A DNA stretch of 64,000 nucleotides, taken from NCBI GenBank assembly GCA_029204225.1, contig MU832236.1, positions 1 to 64,000 on the forward strand. The letters run 5' to 3'. The notes beneath the pieces were generated by a model. That model did no database searches, was not told the DNA's origin, and saw nothing but the letters and a program-made list of their open reading frames with translations. Positions 1-10,779 of this stretch are shown here, piece by piece. Position 1 is the first letter of the stretch; each line of letters begins with the position of its first letter. Both the position numbers and the translations under genes were made by a program. This stretch comes from Diphasiastrum complanatum (Eukaryota > Streptophyta > Lycopodiopsida > Lycopodiales > Lycopodiaceae).

Positions 1-1130
1 ATACCTTATACTAGATCTATTTCTATATCTACAAAGCCTTTTCAACTTGTACATTTGGATATTTCATGGATTTACTAAAATTAGCAATAGTGGAGCTAAG
101 ATGTATGTAGCATTCATTGATGATTTTAGTAGATTTTGTTGGATCTATCTACTAAAGAGCAAGGATGAAGTGTATGATGTCTTTTTCAAGTTCAAGAATG
201 CAAGGGAGAACCAATTTTCCACAAAGATCAAGTGCTTGAGAGGTGACAATGGTGGTGAGTACATATCTAACAAGTTCAAGGCCTTTTGTGATGAGCATGG
301 GATCAAGAGAGAGTATACAACATCAAGGACCCCACAACAAAATGGAGTGGCTGAAAGGAAGAATAGGACTTTATGTGATTGTGCTAAAGCTATGAGGTTA
401 AGTGCTAATCTTGACAAACAATTTTGGGATCAAGCTTTGTTGTGTGCCAATTTCTTGTGCAATAGGTGGCTGAGTGCTAATTTGGATGGAAGGACACCTT
501 TTGAGATGCTATTCAAGAGGAGGCCGAGTGTCAAATTTCTAAGAACCTTTGGATGTAGATGCTATGTCAACCTTACTCTTGATGATATGACCAAGGAGGA
601 TCCATCTTCAAGAAGAGGTATTTTTGTTGGATATAGTGAGGTGAGTAAAGCCTACAAGGTTTACATTCCTTCTACTAACAAAGTGTTTGTTGGTAGAGAT
701 GTCATTTTTGATGAGGGGAACATTCCAAAAGTGTCTTCAAGCATGATTGATGGTAGAGTGGATGGATCTAACATTCTTGATGTTGATGAGAAGGATCCTA
801 CTTTGGATGGTGATGATGATGGACCTTCATCAAGTCAAAATCCAAGGAGAACATCAAGAGAAAGACAAGTACCTTCAAGGCTCACATATGATCAAAAGGG
901 TAAGCAAGTAGTTTATGGAAATTATGTTGTTTTCCTAACCTCTTTGGATGAACCTACAAGTGTAGATCAAGCAAAGAAAGAAGAGGAGTGGATCCAAGAA
1001 ATGGATCTTGAGTATCGATCTCTTATGAAGAGTGGAACATCTTTTGAATACTCAAGTAAGGTCAAAGGAGCAGCAAAGAAGTGTTGTTCAAGTTTACTTT
1101 ATTTGTACTATCTCATGTTTGAGCATTTTC
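1..1130 (+). pseudogene. Ty1/copia element K: integrase core and C-terminal linker, 5' end outside window
   Basis: The frame open from about 47 to 1165 encodes a copia integrase core, which joins retroelement cDNA to host DNA. The catalytic triad is visible as FIDDFSRF (first Asp), RGDNGGEY (second Asp) and GVAERKNR (Glu). The GCRCYVN segment, the IFVGY strand and a basic linker (NPRRTSRERQ) follow. The frame ends in the first residues of reverse transcriptase (EEEWIQEMDLEYRSLMKSGT), after which homology stops near 1035. Compared with the minus-strand relative at 2.0-3.9 kb, one extra T lies near 64, so the TTG start of the open frame is not the true start. Reverse transcriptase is missing, so this is a remnant despite an intact triad. 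Confidence 0.85.
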
Positions 1131-1165
1131 CAAGTGGATGTGTGCAAATTGTCAAGATATGGTAA

Positions 1166-1680
1166 AACTAGCTACATTGGTGAGCATTGTTTTGGTGTTG
1201 GATTTGTACTAGCATTCTTGGCTGGTTTTGTTGATGGAAATGAAGCTATTGTAGGTTTATTATGTCACTCATTCATGGTCAAGTCATCAAGGTATGATGA
1301 CATCTTATGGCAAGATGAAGATGGAGGATCATTCATGGAGTATCATGGTGGATACAAGGCAACAAAGGACAAAGGAGAAGGAGACATGCAAGCAAATGTT
1401 GATCACTCAATTTATTATTTGTTTGCTGTATTTTTCTAGGAAGTTCAGAACTGGAAGCAGGGTGGAATCATCTCATTTACATTCTATTTGATTCTTCATG
1501 TTCTAGTCACATTTTGACATGTAAAATTGATGTAAGAAATAGTGAAGCATCCCCAGTGGAAACTATTCTCTATATCAATTATGGTTGTTTCTATTTTGAG
1601 CATTACATGATCATTGAAAGGACATCTATTATTAGGAAGAAGATCATTCTTATGATGGTTCTATTGTCAAAAACTATGCT
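1166..1680. other. Unassigned sequence between copia fragments
   Basis: This stretch sits where copia reverse transcriptase and most of RNase H would be expected between integrase fragment K and the RNase H tail at 1681. Short open frames exist on the plus strand (for example 1032-1439), but none shows a motif I recognise. It is probably filler from a rearrangement or another degraded element. Confidence 0.4.
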
Positions 1681-1884
1681 AGGAGCAAGCATATTGAGAT
1701 ACAATATCACTTTGTGAGGGAGCAAGTCATTGCAAAGGAGGTGGAGCTTCAACATGTGTCTTCAAGGGAATGTGTAGCTGATATCTTCACCAAAGCATTG
1801 GGAAAAGACTTGTTCATGAAGCATAGGACTTCACTTGGAGTGTCTTCAAAGTATATGCTAAAACTAGTTGAAGAGGGAGTGTGA
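1681..1884 (+). pseudogene. Copia RNase H C-terminal fragment, F family
   Basis: The frame starting at 1681 reads RSKHIEIQYHFVREQVIAKE and continues through the C-terminal helix of copia RNase H (VADIFTKALGK), ending in LVEEGV and a TGA at 1882-1884. It closely matches the C-terminus of element F at 21.9-22.1 kb. Only the last 67 codons remain; the RNase H active-site residues lie upstream and are absent. The sequence leads through a purine tract (GAAGAGGGAG) straight into an LTR that starts TGTGAAAG, the normal 3' end of a copia element. Confidence 0.85.
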
Positions 1885-2003
1885 AAGATTCAACTAGTTT
1901 CATCACATTTTGCTATATTTCCATATTTGGCATATTGAGCCCAAAACTTGTTTTAGACTTAGAGGTTGAATTTTCAAAGTTCATTAGTCTAAATTTCATT
2001 TTG
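1880..2003 (+). repeat. Truncated 3' LTR, F family
   Basis: The sequence starts TGTGAAAGATTCAACTAG directly after the purine tract. It parallels the first 120 or so bases of element F's LTR read on the minus strand from 21917. The match ends near 2003, so most of the LTR has been lost. Confidence 0.75.
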
Positions 2004-2033
2004 TAAAAGACATACATGATTTGGCTTTGTGGA

Positions 2034-3965
2034 TTAAATGTAGCACTCAAGTTGCTCCATGTACACTTTGTCCTCAAGATCGCCATTCAAAAATGCATTT
2101 GTAATGCCCAATTGCCATAGATCCCATCCATCAAGAGTAGTAAGAGAGATGACGACCAGAATGCTTACCATCTTTGCCAGGGGTGCAAAGGTCTCATCAT
2201 AGTCAATACCATGTTCTTGTGCATATCCCTTGGCCACCAACCTTGCCTTATGCTTATTGATAGATCCACCTTAGTCAGTCTTTGCTTTGAAGATCCATTT
2301 GCATCCAATAGCTTTCTTGTCCTTAGGTAACTCCACCAATCTCCATGTTCCATTCTTCATAAGAGCTTCATACTCAAGATCCACTGCTTGGTCCACTCCT
2401 CTTTGTTCCTTGTAGGTTCATCAAAAGAGGTTAGGAAATCAAAGTTTGTTCTAGCAACTACTTGCGTACCTTTCTCATCATACGTGAGCCTTGAAGGCAT
2501 TTGTCTTTCCCTTGATGTTCTCCTTGGATTTTGACTTGATAAAGGTCCTTCAAAATCACCATCTAAAGTAGGATCCATAACATCATCATCAAGATTGTTA
2601 GATCCATCCACATCATCATTACTTGAAGATACTTTTGAAGTGTTTCCCTCATCAAAAATGACATCTCTACCAATAATCACCTTATCAGTAGTAGGAATGC
2701 AAACCTTATAGGCTTTACTCACCTCGCAATATTCCAACAAATATACCTTTCCTTGAAGATGGATCCTCCTTTGTACTCTCAATAGTTATATTGACATAGC
2801 AAGTGCATCCAAAAATTCTAAAAAACTTGACACTCGGCCTCCTCTTGAATAGCATCTCAAAAGGTATCCTTCCATCCAATATAGCACTCGGCCACCTATT
2901 GCATAAAAATTTAGCACACAATAAAGCTTGATCCCAAAATGGTTTTGGAAGATTAGCTCCTAACCTCGTGGCTTTAGCACTTTCACATTAAGTCCTATTC
3001 TTCCTTTCAGCCACTCCACCAGTGTTGTGGGGTCCTTGGTGTTGTGTACTCCCTCTTGATCCCATGCTCATCACAAAAGGCCTTGAACTTGGTAGATATG
3101 TACTCACCACCATTGTCACTCCTTAAGCACTCGATCCTTGTGCAAAATTGGTTCCCCCTTGCATTCTTGAACTTAACAAAGACATCATACACTTCATCTT
3201 TGCTTTTTAGTAGATAGATCCAACAAAATCTACTAAAATCATCAATGAAAGTTACATACATCTTAGCTCCACTATTGCTAATTGTAGTGATTCCATGAAT
3301 ATCCAAATGTACAAGTTGAAAAGGCTTTGTAGATCTAGATGTAGATCACAAACATGATTGATACTTTTTAAGGAACTTGGAAGACCTATCACAACTTGCT
3401 TTCTAGCCATTACCTCCAATGACTTGAAGTTGAGGTGTCCCATCCTTTTATACCAAACCTCTTGAATAGGTATTTGCTCTCTTGCAACACATCCAACTTG
3501 GTTAGCAATAACACAAGCATCCTTCCTTTTGATCATACAAGCATCTCCATCAAACTCAACTTTGAGGCCTATACTTAGCAATTGGCTCACACAAAGCAAA
3601 TTCTTGGTAATATATGGAATAAACAAGACATCCTCCAAATGAACACTCCTATTTGTAGAGAGAGAAATAGGAATTGTACCAATTCCTTTGATTGCACACT
3701 CACCATCATTGGCCATGTAGATCACCCTCTTGTCATCTCCATAGCCAACAACGAAGTGAAATACTCTTTGTGAAAAGTCATGTGTGAACTTGCTCCACTA
3801 TCAATCCACCATGGATCTATATCTCCATCATTATCAAGCATACATGAAGACATCACAAAAGCATCATCATTTGCATCTTGAACATCCAAACCATTCTCGT
3901 CAAGAGTACGATAACCTTACTTGTCTCCTTGATCTCTCTTCTTCTTGTAGCACTCACTTGCACAA
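2034..3965 (-). pseudogene. Ty1/copia element H: broken pol (zinc knuckle end, protease, integrase, start of RT)
   Basis: Read from 3965 down to 2034 the order is: end of a zinc knuckle (SECYKKK), protease active site WWIDSGASSHMTF (about 3815), GAG-pre-integrase (YKRMGHLNFKSL), integrase with FIDDFSRF and RSDNGGEYIS, the IFGCTCYVN segment, the basic linker (RRTSRERQ) and the N-terminal half of reverse transcriptase (KARLVAKGYAQEHGIDYDET, ending in MEQ). The reading frame changes several times, at about 3730, 3010, 2780 and 2350. The integrase glutamate region is disrupted around 3005, where the expected GVAERKNR is shifted out of frame. The YVDD box, RNase H and LTRs are absent. It faces fragment K and belongs to the same family. 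Confidence 0.85.
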
Positions 3966-3969
3966 CTAT

Positions 3970-4425
3970 AAATATAGGCCCATTGCCATGCCCATTGCCA
4001 CACACATAAGATGGGGACTAGATTTGACCCAACGGCCCTCGCGTGGCAATGTCCGTGGCAATCACGTGGCAAACTGTGTGGCAATGAACGTGTGGCACTG
4101 CCACGCTGTCAAAGTTTTTCATCATCGGCTCTTCCTCCGAACAAATTTGGGGGGGGGGGGGGGGGGGGGGGCTCAGAGCAATTCAAATTTTGAATATGCA
4201 TGGCACTGCCACGCTTAAAATTTTGGAAATTTGCCACGCGTGGCATTTTTTTTCCAGAATGCTGAATTTTGCCATGCGTGGCAAAATTCTTGAAATTTTT
4301 TTTGAAGTTTGCCATGCGTGGCAGTGCCACGCATGGCAAATTTTCTAGCAAGCAAAAACTTGCCACGCCATGGCAAGTTTTTTGGAATTTTTTTTTAGGG
4401 CATGGCAGTGCCACGCAGAAATATT
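3970..4425. repeat. Cluster of TGCCACGCGTGGCA-type palindromes
   Basis: At least ten copies of GTGGCA or TGCCAC occur here, many joined as palindromes such as TGCCACGCGTGGCA, separated by A/T-rich spacers. The largest is a perfect inverted repeat with 16-nt arms (TTTGCCATGCGTGGCA at 4308-4323 and its complement at 4325-4340) around one G. A run of about 23 G lies at 4149-4171. The overlapping open frames on both strands show no protein motif and are probably spurious. I see no coding content. Confidence 0.7.
4149..4171 (+). repeat. Poly-G run of about 23 bases
   Basis: An uninterrupted G homopolymer lies inside the palindrome cluster. Its exact length is the kind of feature sequencing and assembly often get wrong. 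Confidence 0.9.
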
Positions 4426-4489
4426 TTAACAAAAAAAAAACTCGCAAAATGGAAAAGGTGGGGGCCTCGACTGCATTTGCAAATAGATT

Positions 4490-5012
<523 letters not shown>

Positions 5013-5560
5013 TTATGCATTCTAAACTTTGGTAGATTACATTTGAGTCATAAAGTGCATTTTCATAGTATCTTCAACATGGTGAGATTGATGTAACAAT
5101 GATTAATGATTTTTAATTTAACAATGATTCTTTGATTTGTATTCTAACAATTATCATTTTGTTGATTGATTTGTAATCTAACAATGATTATCTGATTTGT
5201 AATCTAGCAATGATTTGGTTTTCATTGTTTGCTTTTATAGAGAAAAAAAGAGATGCATCTCATCCAAACAATAGATGAGGTATGTTTTTATCATCTTGAA
5301 TTGATGTTTCTGTTTGTTTTTTATTGTTTGTATATATTTACAACAAATTTATACAAGATGAAATAGAAAAACATAAACAATAAACAATCATTCCATACAT
5401 AATGAGATAGAGATGATCAAATACAAAAGTTTATATTCATAATTCAAAAAAGTGTATATATTTGCATCTAATTCATGAAAAGAGCATTGATACTAATATC
5501 CTTTTTTACTACTTTTGCAAATACTAAAAATACGTTAAATCTAAGAAGTAATAGTAGGCT
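5013..5560. other. A/T-rich sequence without a recognisable gene
   Basis: This holds short repeats of TTTGTAATCTAACAATGATT type (about 5100-5215) and nothing with coding character. It lies downstream of the minus-strand gene at 5563-6687 and may be its 3' flank. Confidence 0.4.
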
Positions 5561-5562
5561 TC

Positions 5563-6686
5563 TTAGTCTTCGCTATCTTCTCCCTCATCGTTGTCTGAAG
5601 CCAAATCTTGTCCTTCGTCTTCGCCTTCGTCCCCTTCATCTTCATTCCCTTCTTCTCCTTGGTTTCCTCCCGTACTTTCTTCCACAAAGGAAGCGGATGC
5701 CCTCTACATACACATTCACAAAACAGATTAATAAATATTAGCCAAACACATGTCATAAAATTGAAATGAAATACAAATTGTGTATCAAAAATAAGAGAAA
5801 TATAAATTATGTAACAAAAATTTGCCCTTGGATGTACGCCTTGTGTCGCAAGATGATCAACCAAGGCACTATAGCCTTGGCAATATCCAATATTGTACTC
5901 GGCATTTGTGTACTTATGCCCATAATCTTCAACCTACATCAACACAAATTGATGATTAGAAAAAAGCAAAAAATTATTGGTAAACAATAAAAATATGAAA
6001 TGCATGCTAAAAGAGAATTGCTTACAAATTGGGCATGCATATTGGCCTTGCCTCCCGATCCAAGGTGAGATTGGCCTAAAAGATTAAGCCTTGATTTTGG
6101 TGCCTCTCTTTGTTGCTTAAAGCGCTCGGGATTAGGATTCTTGGATTCATAAACAACTTTTCCCCAATCTTTTTTAGATGCCCATCCCGGCCTCTTCTTG
6201 CCTTTACTACATAATCGTTTTAATGATTGGAGCTTATGACAAATATGCGTACACATACCAGTCTTCGTCCATTTGTCATTAAATCGATTTGGTTGTGGAA
6301 ACTCACGGTACAATATATCAAGTATCTTGTCTTTGTCCCCTTGGTCTTGTTGCTCCCAAGGGTTAAACAAATCGTGACCAAAGTATTTAAGAGTAAGGTC
6401 GTGGAATCTATTGATGATGACCTTACCCCTAATGTCCATGATGATGGAACTGTCCTCATCAAGGTCATAGAAAATATTTGTGGATTCTTCCGATGGCATC
6501 TCCGTCGAAATGAATCCACAATCTTGTTGATCGGATTCTCCTTCGGAAAGACAAAGGGCTTTCATCCTTTGTCTTTCCTCGCGAGATAGCATAGTATAAA
6601 TATCTCGCACTCGATCGGAATCTGATCCCGAGGCTTGTCCTCTTCCACCGGAAGAGGATCTTGGCCTCCTCCTTGATGCTCCGCTA
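5563..6686 (-). pseudogene. Plant transposase-associated protein (Ptta/En/Spm type), three exons, 5' end lost
   Basis: Exon 1 (6686-6026) encodes a low-complexity N-terminus followed by a conserved core: FPQPNRFNDKW, ICHKLQSLKRLC, RPGWASKKDWGKVV, ERFKQQREA and LNLLGQSHLGSGGKANM. This order resembles plant Ptta/En/Spm transposase-type proteins (Pfam Transposase_24); the family assignment is from memory. A GTAAG donor follows at 6025. Exon 2 (5933-5838) starts after TAG and reads VEDYGHKYTNAEYNIGYCQG. Exon 3 (5703-5563) is a strongly acidic tail ending at TAA 5565-5563. All joins are phase 0. The 5' end is replaced by an LTR at 6687, so no native start remains. Exons 2 and 3 are inferred from splice sites only. 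Confidence 0.65.
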
Positions 6687-7056
6687 TGACAAAATTTCCA
6701 GAATTCACACGTGTGGGGAATGTCCAAAAGTAACCTGATGGATCTAATTAAGCTTTGTGATTAGCACAGTAACCTGATTCTAGATTGATTAGCAAGATCT
6801 AGTTCAGAAGAAATGGCTTAACCACAATCTAGCATGCTAAGCAACTGAATATGATAGCAATGAATCAATAATGAGCAAAAGTACAAGATATCAGTGTACA
6901 AGCATTAGCTTCAACACGAGTTAGAGAGAGAAAGATAGAGAGATAACAAGCAAAATAGTTTAGATCCAAAATGGCATGAAGTAGCTACAAAACTTTGGTT
7001 CTTCGTCATTGATTGTGAGGAGAGCTACACATATTTATGGAGTTTGAGGTAGCTCG
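6687..7056 (-). repeat. LTR fragment, family L, inserted in the transposase-associated gene
   Basis: This segment is the reverse complement of 48975-49313 with modest divergence. On the minus strand it ends CACACGTGTGAATTCTGG then AAATTTTGTCA, a TG...CA-type LTR end. Its outer part is missing because the LTR of element A begins at 7057. It interrupts exon 1 of the gene on its left. Confidence 0.65.
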
Positions 7057-7881
7057 TGTGAAAAATGCAAAAATAAGCTTGGTAGAGGCTAAAAATCTTG
7101 TATATAGATAAACACACATGTGTGGAGGCTGTTCCCATGTGTAAAACTAGTGTACTTGTCATGTACCATAATCATGTACATATGATTTAATTCAAGTTCT
7201 AGTGGCTAAAATGGCCAAAAACTAGTTTTCTAGATATATGACACATGGCATCAATCTATTGATTGCATGAGCCAAATATTTTGGTTAGGTGTCATATCCC
7301 ATGTGTAGAGGATAGCTCACACGTGTGGAATAAGCTGAAGTAGGCGAATTTTGACTTCTAGAAGATTTCTAAGTAGATCTCCATATAGAAAAAAATGGAC
7401 CAAAAGTACTCAAAATAGAAGGTTTTGTCCAAGTGTTAGTTTTGCATGATGAATCATCATATGACAAAGCACCTTCACACATGTGGGATCAGAGGGATGA
7501 TCAGTACCATGAGCTCTCACTTATTGTATATATAGAGCCACATTTGGCCATAATCATTGTGAGACACCAATCTTGGTTTTGGAAGCAATTTTGAGTGATT
7601 CTCTCCATTTGTCTACATTTGTTTTGATTGTTTTGAGGTTCCATCAATGTGTACTTGATTTTCAGGTTGGAGTCTATACTCAGACAATGTTTCACACGTG
7701 TGAAACCATAAAGTACACTTACCTTCAATTAATGATTGTTCTTGTTAGGATTTTGTGTCTAGAATTGATCTAGATTGATCTTAATCTGAAGTAGATTGAT
7801 AGATCAAGTAATCTGACAACCAATCCCTCTTGAGGATCAAATTAGGATCCACTCTTGGTCCTTTCTGTACTTTTTTGCACA
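7057..7881 (+). repeat. 5' LTR of copia element A
   Basis: This 825-bp LTR starts TGTGAAAAATGC and ends TTTTTTGCACA. It is followed at 7882 by the primer-binding site TGGTATCAGAGCCAAG, complementary to plant initiator Met-tRNA. It carries the perfect palindrome TTCACACGTGTGAA at 7691-7704. The inverted LTR of element B at 15186-16016 matches it throughout, which fixes both ends. Confidence 0.85.
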
Positions 7882-9600
7882 TGGTATCAGAGCCAAGTAC
7901 AAAATTTTTTGTTGAAATTGATAGAGTTTATCCAAATCAAAGCCAAAATTAGCAGTTTTTTGGAAACTAGTCAAATTTTGTGTAGCGAGTTGGATTTGAT
8001 AGCTATCCTCAAAATTTTTGGTCCAGATCTTGTTGTGGGCTGTAGGAACCCTTTTCACATGTGTGAGGCCGTATAGCTCTGGTTTTGACTGAGAAATTTT
8101 AAAAATTTGTAGAATTTGACTCACATACCCAATTTGAGTGATTTTTGGTGCAAAATCAAGCATTTTCTAGACAGAATCTAATTCTTGATTAGTTCTTGGA
8201 TTAGATCAGCCAAGAAAATAAATTTGAAGCTTGAATTGGGTGCATTAATTGATTATCTCTGATTTTTTGAGTGCATGTTGAAGTTGCGAGAGATTTTGCT
8301 AAAAATCATAGATTAAGGAGTGATATGCAAGGTGAGAGGTTGTAATCCATTGTACCATCACTCTAGATTTGTTCAAGAGTGATACAGTCAAGTTTAGAAG
8401 CATCAATTTGCTAGAAAACATCCTTGGATCTGTCCTCCAAGTGAAATCTTTGAGAGTTTCTAGTGCATATAGAGCATCTATGCAGATCTTTTGTAGAATT
8501 TGACATAGATTGGCTTAAATTGAGAGTTCTAGAAAAGAGATTGAGGTACAAGTCACATTGTTCAACCCTACTCAATTTGTTTGAGTGATTGTAAGGTTTG
8601 AAAAGATTCATTAAGGTGTCTATGGAAAATGTGTAGAGAGAGATCCAATTTTCTAAGAGTTCCTTCCTTTGTAGAAGGCAAGATCTAGAAGCTCATTTTG
8701 TGTTGTTATTGGTGGAGAGTTTGTCTCTTCCCAGGTGATCAAATCTTTCTAAGTGGCATTAGCTCTTTGAAGCACAATATCTTAGTGAGAAAAATCACAA
8801 CTTTTGATTTTGAATTTCATTCCAAGTCTTAAGAGGTAGAGTAATTGGTGGAATCCAATAGGGGTGATTGAATCAATTTATTGAGCAAAAATTGACATAG
8901 TATGTATGAAACTCAAATTAGTTCTATTCAACTTTCTTTGTGAGGGTGTGAGGGTCAATTTGAGATCCCATTGGATGTCTAGAATGAGGAGGAGTCCATA
9001 TTTGAGTATTCATGCATGGTTGAGATCTTTGTGAATCTCTAGTTGTCTAATTTTTTAAGCTTTGTGAAAAATTGGTGGTATAGTTTGTTGTCAAATCAAA
9101 TCAAATTCATTCTAAATTTCAAGTGTGAGATTATTTGGGTCAAGAGTGAGTCCAAAAGAAGTGATTAAGTTTGATTTTCATGTATTTGAAACAAAACCCA
9201 TCTTTTGTTCAAGAATCTCAAGTGTTGAGAGAACTAGTCAAGTGAAAAGAAAAATCTAGGTGTCAAATATTTTTCATATCCATTTCAACTTTCAAAAGAA
9301 AGAGTCATTGGTATTTGATGAGTCCAATAGGAGATTGGATCTGATTTCTTTAGTGATTTGATTCAAAGATTGTGTGCTTTTGTCTTAGTGATCAAAGCAA
9401 AGTTTCCAAGTGACTAGTCATTACTGTGAAGATTGATTCTTAGGTTTGTGAGCTAGATCTTTTGTAGATCCTTCTAGATTGTTGAAGATGTTCAAATCTA
9501 GTCTCTTGAAAGTCACAAATTACATTTGTAGAATTTTGAGCTATATCGCATGATAGGGGTCAATTCCATTTACAAGCGATAAAAAACAATCAATCTAAAT
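7882..9600 (+). other. Primer-binding site and long untranslated leader of element A
   Basis: The 16-nt tRNA primer site at 7882-7897 is followed by about 1.7 kb with no sustained reading frame. The same leader, inverted, follows element B's LTR (15185 down to about 13530) and is recognisable in element D. Long leaders between primer site and gag suggest packaging or translational control sequence, but that is inference. Confidence 0.7.
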
Positions 9601-9604
9601 GTAC

Positions 9605-10205
9605 TACATGATGGAAGTCCAAGAATAAGATCCAAAGCATGGCAAAAGTGATGATGATCAAGAATCAAGCTCTAAAGAAAAGAAGAAAGACAAAGCCAAA
9701 CAAAAGTGTTTCTTTTGTGAAAGGCACTTTGCATCCCAGTGCTACAAAAAGAAGAATGCACAAGATGAGAGTAAGCAAGACAACCTTACCATTGAGGATT
9801 ATGAGGATGAAGTTGATTCATCCTTGATGGCATCTACACCAACAATCAAGAGCTACTCCAATGACACATGGTAGATTGAGAGTGGGGCTAGTTCTCACAT
9901 GACATTCCAAAAGGAATTCTTCTCAACTCTTGTACCTTTTTTAGGTTGTAAAAAGTCTATTCTAACAGCAAGTGATCAAGAATGTAGAACAGATTGAGTG
10001 GGAACAATCTCTTTAAGTCTTGGATCCTCTAAAAGATTGGATATAGAAAATGTACTCTATGTTTCTAATCTTACTAGGAGCTTGCTTGTGCTGGGCAACT
10101 AATGGATAGTGGTTTAGATGTTCATTTTAAGGAAGATGTTTGCTCTATTATGATACTTGCATTGTAAACGGATTTAAGAAAAGGAGGCTATTCTCAAAGG
10201 CCCGC
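9605..10205 (+). pseudogene. Element A gag zinc knuckle and protease remnant
   Basis: A degenerate zinc knuckle (CFFCERHFASQC, two residues shorter than CX2CX4HX4C) is followed by an acidic stretch and a protease active-site region, W*IESGASSHMTF. There a stop replaces the usual Tyr and Glu replaces the catalytic Asp. ASDQECRTD and LGSSKRLDIENVLYVSNLT are typical of the protease C-terminus. Further stops break the frame after 9870. Integrase, reverse transcriptase and RNase H are missing; the element is cut at about 10205-10218 by element C sequence. Confidence 0.7.
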
Positions 10206-10218
10206 AAGCAACCATTTT

Positions 10219-10280
10219 GATGAGAATCGTGAGATGCTCTAATACCACTGATGAGAATCGTGAGATGCTCTGATACCACT
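10219..10280 (-). repeat. 31-bp tandem duplication containing a tRNA primer site
   Basis: Two 31-nt copies (10219-10249 and 10250-10280) differ at one base. Each contains, on the minus strand, the copia primer-binding sequence GTGGTATCAGAGCA; the outer copy has TATTAGAGCA. The inner copy directly follows the LTR end at 10280. Confidence 0.8.
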
Positions 10281-10759
10281 GATGAATCTAGGGGAGAAAA
10301 TTCACGAAACAGTCGCGACTCTCTTTCAAGATTCGGATGGAGTTCAGATGCGTTCGTTGGGCACTGCCAGCTGAAACACTCCTACAATCCTCCAGAGAGT
10401 AGTCAGTTACTACTGATCTACGTTCATAAATTAGTACAGCATTTGACTTAATTTCAACCAAGTTGCAAAATTCAAAGGGAACAAGAAAACTCAGACATAT
10501 GAAATAAACAGCATAAGCATTCAACATCCAAGATCAGACACAATAATCTATATTGATTTTCTCTGATTTCTTCAGGGCACTGCATGCGAATCCACGTAGT
10601 GAGTTGGCATGAGAGAAGCACGGTTCTCTCAAGAGTAGTAGTCTCACTTCACTAGCGGACAATTGGATCTTCTAATCCTAGACAGAATTATCTTCTCGCA
10701 CACAAGCGAAGCTTCTGTCTGTGTTCGTCTTGATTGCTTACTAATAGTAGGTTGGAACA
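10280..10759 (-). repeat. LTR of copia element C
   Basis: On the minus strand this roughly 480-bp segment starts TGTTCCAACC and ends GATTCATCA, giving TG...CA termini. It has a primer-binding site just beyond its 3' edge (10266-10279) and a second primer-site-like sequence just before its 5' edge (TGGTATCAGAGCCA, 10760-10774). No second copy lies in the window, so the ends rest on terminal dinucleotides and flanking motifs. Confidence 0.6.
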
Positions 10760-10779
10760 ATGGCTCTGATACCACTCCA

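Noticed and set aside
4011-4447. Overlapping plus- and minus-strand frames in the TGCCAC palindrome cluster
   Set aside because: They arise from repeats and the poly-G run and show no protein motif.
10219-10280. CRISPR-like or other spaced array
   Set aside because: There are only two direct 31-bp copies without spacers, containing a retroelement primer site in a plant-type sequence.
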